Below, one piece after another: positions 62,263 through 64,000 of a DNA stretch of 64,000 nucleotides. The stretch's first letter is position 1; the number at the start of each line of letters is the position of its first letter. A program made the position numbers and the translations under genes. Under the pieces are notes generated by a model that saw only the letters and a list, made by a program, of their open reading frames with translations, did no database searches and was not told the origin of the DNA. The DNA lies in NCBI GenBank assembly GCA_027257055.1, contig JAPVLO010000162.1, positions 930,001-994,000 of the forward strand, written 5' to 3'. This DNA comes from Cephalopachus bancanus. Lineage: Eukaryota; Chordata; Mammalia; Primates; Tarsiidae.

Positions 62263-63627
62263 TGTATATTTACATGTAGCTGTACGAACAATGCAGATAG
62301 ATCCCTATGCCCTTCAGCCAATAATAACATCTTATAAGATCATATCACAGCCAGGAAATTGACATTGATGCAATCCATCAAGATGACACAATTCTAGAAA
62401 TGTCCTTGCTCAGATTTCACATTTTACATGTACTTATTTGTATATGTCTGTGTGTGCGAGTGTGTGAATTCTATGCAATCTTATCACATGTGTAGACTCC
62501 TGTGACCTCCATAGTCAAAATCCAGAACATTCCATCCCAAATGTCCCTCCTACTACCCTTCTGTAGCTACAGCCACACCCCTCCACCCGCTAGGCAACCC
62601 CTGGCAAAGAGTAATCTATTAATCTCTATCATTATGTAATTTCTAGTATGCTTTATAAATGCAATCACATGGTATGAAACCCCTTAGGAATGTAACTTTT
62701 AATTAAACTTTTAATTTTTGAGAGAATTGAAGATTCTCAGGGCGTCGTAAGAAATTGTGCAGAGAGATGTCTTGTACCTCTACCCCATTTCTCCCAGTGG
62801 TAGCATCTGGAACCATATTGCAACCAGGATATTGACGTTGATACAGTCAAGATATAGAACATTGCCATCGCCACAGAGTTCCCCCCATGGCTCTTCCACA
62901 GTCACACACTTCTTTGCTCCTTCTATCCCTGACACCTGGCAACCACTAATCTGTTTTCCGTTTCTATACTGTCATTTCGAGAATGTTATATATATGAAAT
63001 CATACATTATGTGATCTTTGGGAATTGGTGTGGATGTGTGTGTGTGTGTGTGTTTCAGTTGGTGTTATGCCCTGGAGATTCATCCAAGTTGGTGCCTGTA
63101 TCAATAGTTTCTTTTTCTTGCTAACCGGGTGTGGTGGCTCATATCTGCAATCCCAGCACTTTGGGAGGCCAAGGCAAGAGGACTACCTGAGCCCAGGGGT
63201 TCGAGACCAGCCTGGGCAACATGGCGAGACCTTGTCTCTACAATGAATAAAAAAAATATATACGACGCGCACATATAGTTCTGGCTACTTGGAAGGCTGA
63301 GGTGGAAGAATCACCTGAATCCAGCAGGTCGAGGTTACGGTAGCCATGAGGGTGCCACTGCACTCCAGCCTGGGCAACAGAGTGAGACTCCGACTGCAAA
63401 AAAAAAGTTTCTTTTTCTTGTTGACTAGCATTCCACAGCATGGAGCCACCACCATTTGTTTAACCATTCACCCATGGAAGGATATCTGGATTGTTTTCAG
63501 TTTTGACCCATTATATAAAGCTGCTATGATCATTCATATACAGGCCTTTTTGTGAACATTAAGTTTTCATTCTCTGGGATAAATGTCTGAGAGTACAATT
63601 GCAGGGTCATATGGTAAACGTGTTTAA
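62263..63627. mobile_element. old L1ME-type segment
   Basis: Typical old-L1 text recurs, such as ATGCAATCACATGGTATG, TTTAACCATTCACCCATGG and TTGCAGGGTCATATGGTAA. An Alu and the RPS13 retrocopy interrupt it. A TG repeat lies at 63035-63055. Confidence 0.55.
63125..63407 (+). mobile_element. Alu
   Basis: Plus-strand dimer flanked by AGTTTCTTTTTCTTG repeats. Confidence 0.92.
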
Positions 63628-64000
63628 TTTTTTTTTAGTTGAACAGTCATTTTATTGCTTGATTACATAGACAAATTTATGCAACCAGGGAGAGGCTGTG
63701 GATGACTCATATTTCCAATTTGGGGGGAGGACTCCTTGGTCTTGTAATATTGAGCCAATCAGTGAATTCGATTCTCTACCAAAATCAGGCAGAATTCAGC
63801 ATCCTTGTCCCTTCTGTTCCTCTCAAGATGCATTCGAACAGTAACTGCTTTCTTAATCAAATGTCAGAGATCCTTGGGAAGATCAGGAGCAAGCCCTTTC
63901 AACTTAAGGATTCTCAAGATTTTATTGCCTGTCACCAAGCGTACTTGTGCCACACTGTGCGAGTCCCTCAGGATCACACCGATCTGTGGGGGAGTCAGGC
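63628..64000 (-). pseudogene. RPS13: RPS13 processed pseudogene (cut by window edge)
   Basis: The minus strand reads ribosomal protein S13 from about residue 45 ([27 protein letters not shown]) to the C-terminus, intronless. It has a stop codon at 63864-63866 in place of a Tyr codon and another at 63759-63761. A one-base deletion shifts the frame after YYKTK. The natural TAA (63677-63679), an AATAAA (63651-63656) and a short A-tail (T-run 63628-63637) complete the retrocopy signature. The 5' half lies outside the window. Confidence 0.94.

Overview
The window is nuclear DNA of a primate. It shows vertebrate gene architecture (19 short exons joined by long GT-AG introns), dozens of dimeric Alu elements, L1, L2, MLT1-type and ERV LTRs, a U6 retropseudogene and a ribosomal-protein retrocopy. 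Many of the youngest Alus share a form unlike human AluS/AluY: the 5' end reads GCTCGGTGGCTCAGCC, an ACAATAAATCAAA linker joins the arms, a GTGGCCGGGAGCGGCCAC motif lies in the right arm, and the end is CTCCAACTC. That points to a non-anthropoid primate; a tarsier is my best guess, by inference only.

The single protein-coding gene I can support is RBM28 (plus strand, start codon 5394, stop ending 33801). Every exon could be placed with GT-AG borders and compatible phases. The spliced reading frame is 2286 nt, or 761 codons plus a stop, close to the 759 residues of human RBM28. It encodes a four-RRM nucleolar protein (Nop4p family) linked to ribosome and snRNP biogenesis. All four RNP2/RNP1 pairs are intact, and there is an acidic tract between RRM2 and RRM3. 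A GC-rich promoter with a CCAAT-type box, an Sp1-like box and ETS motifs precedes it.

Layout: 1-5150, intergenic, with old repeats, a 181-bp inverted duplication (3509-3689 and 4018-4199) and an L1 3' end; 5150-33801, RBM28 with introns full of Alu, L1, MLT1 and DNA-transposon copies; 33802 to about 36900, the probable 3' UTR containing opposed Alus; 36900-64000, gene-free DNA with nested Alus, an L1 with a 5' inversion, LTR-in-LTR insertions, a fossil mariner split by an Alu, a 1.44-kb solo LTR with a perfect 6-bp target duplication, a U6 pseudogene and, at the right edge, an RPS13 retrocopy. In human, LEP lies beyond the 3' end of RBM28 in opposite orientation; no leptin exon is visible here.

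I found no CRISPR array, operon, phage or toxin system. The most interesting material is the genome-dynamics record, not a new functional system. Most long open frames in the window are read-through of Alu or L1 sequence.
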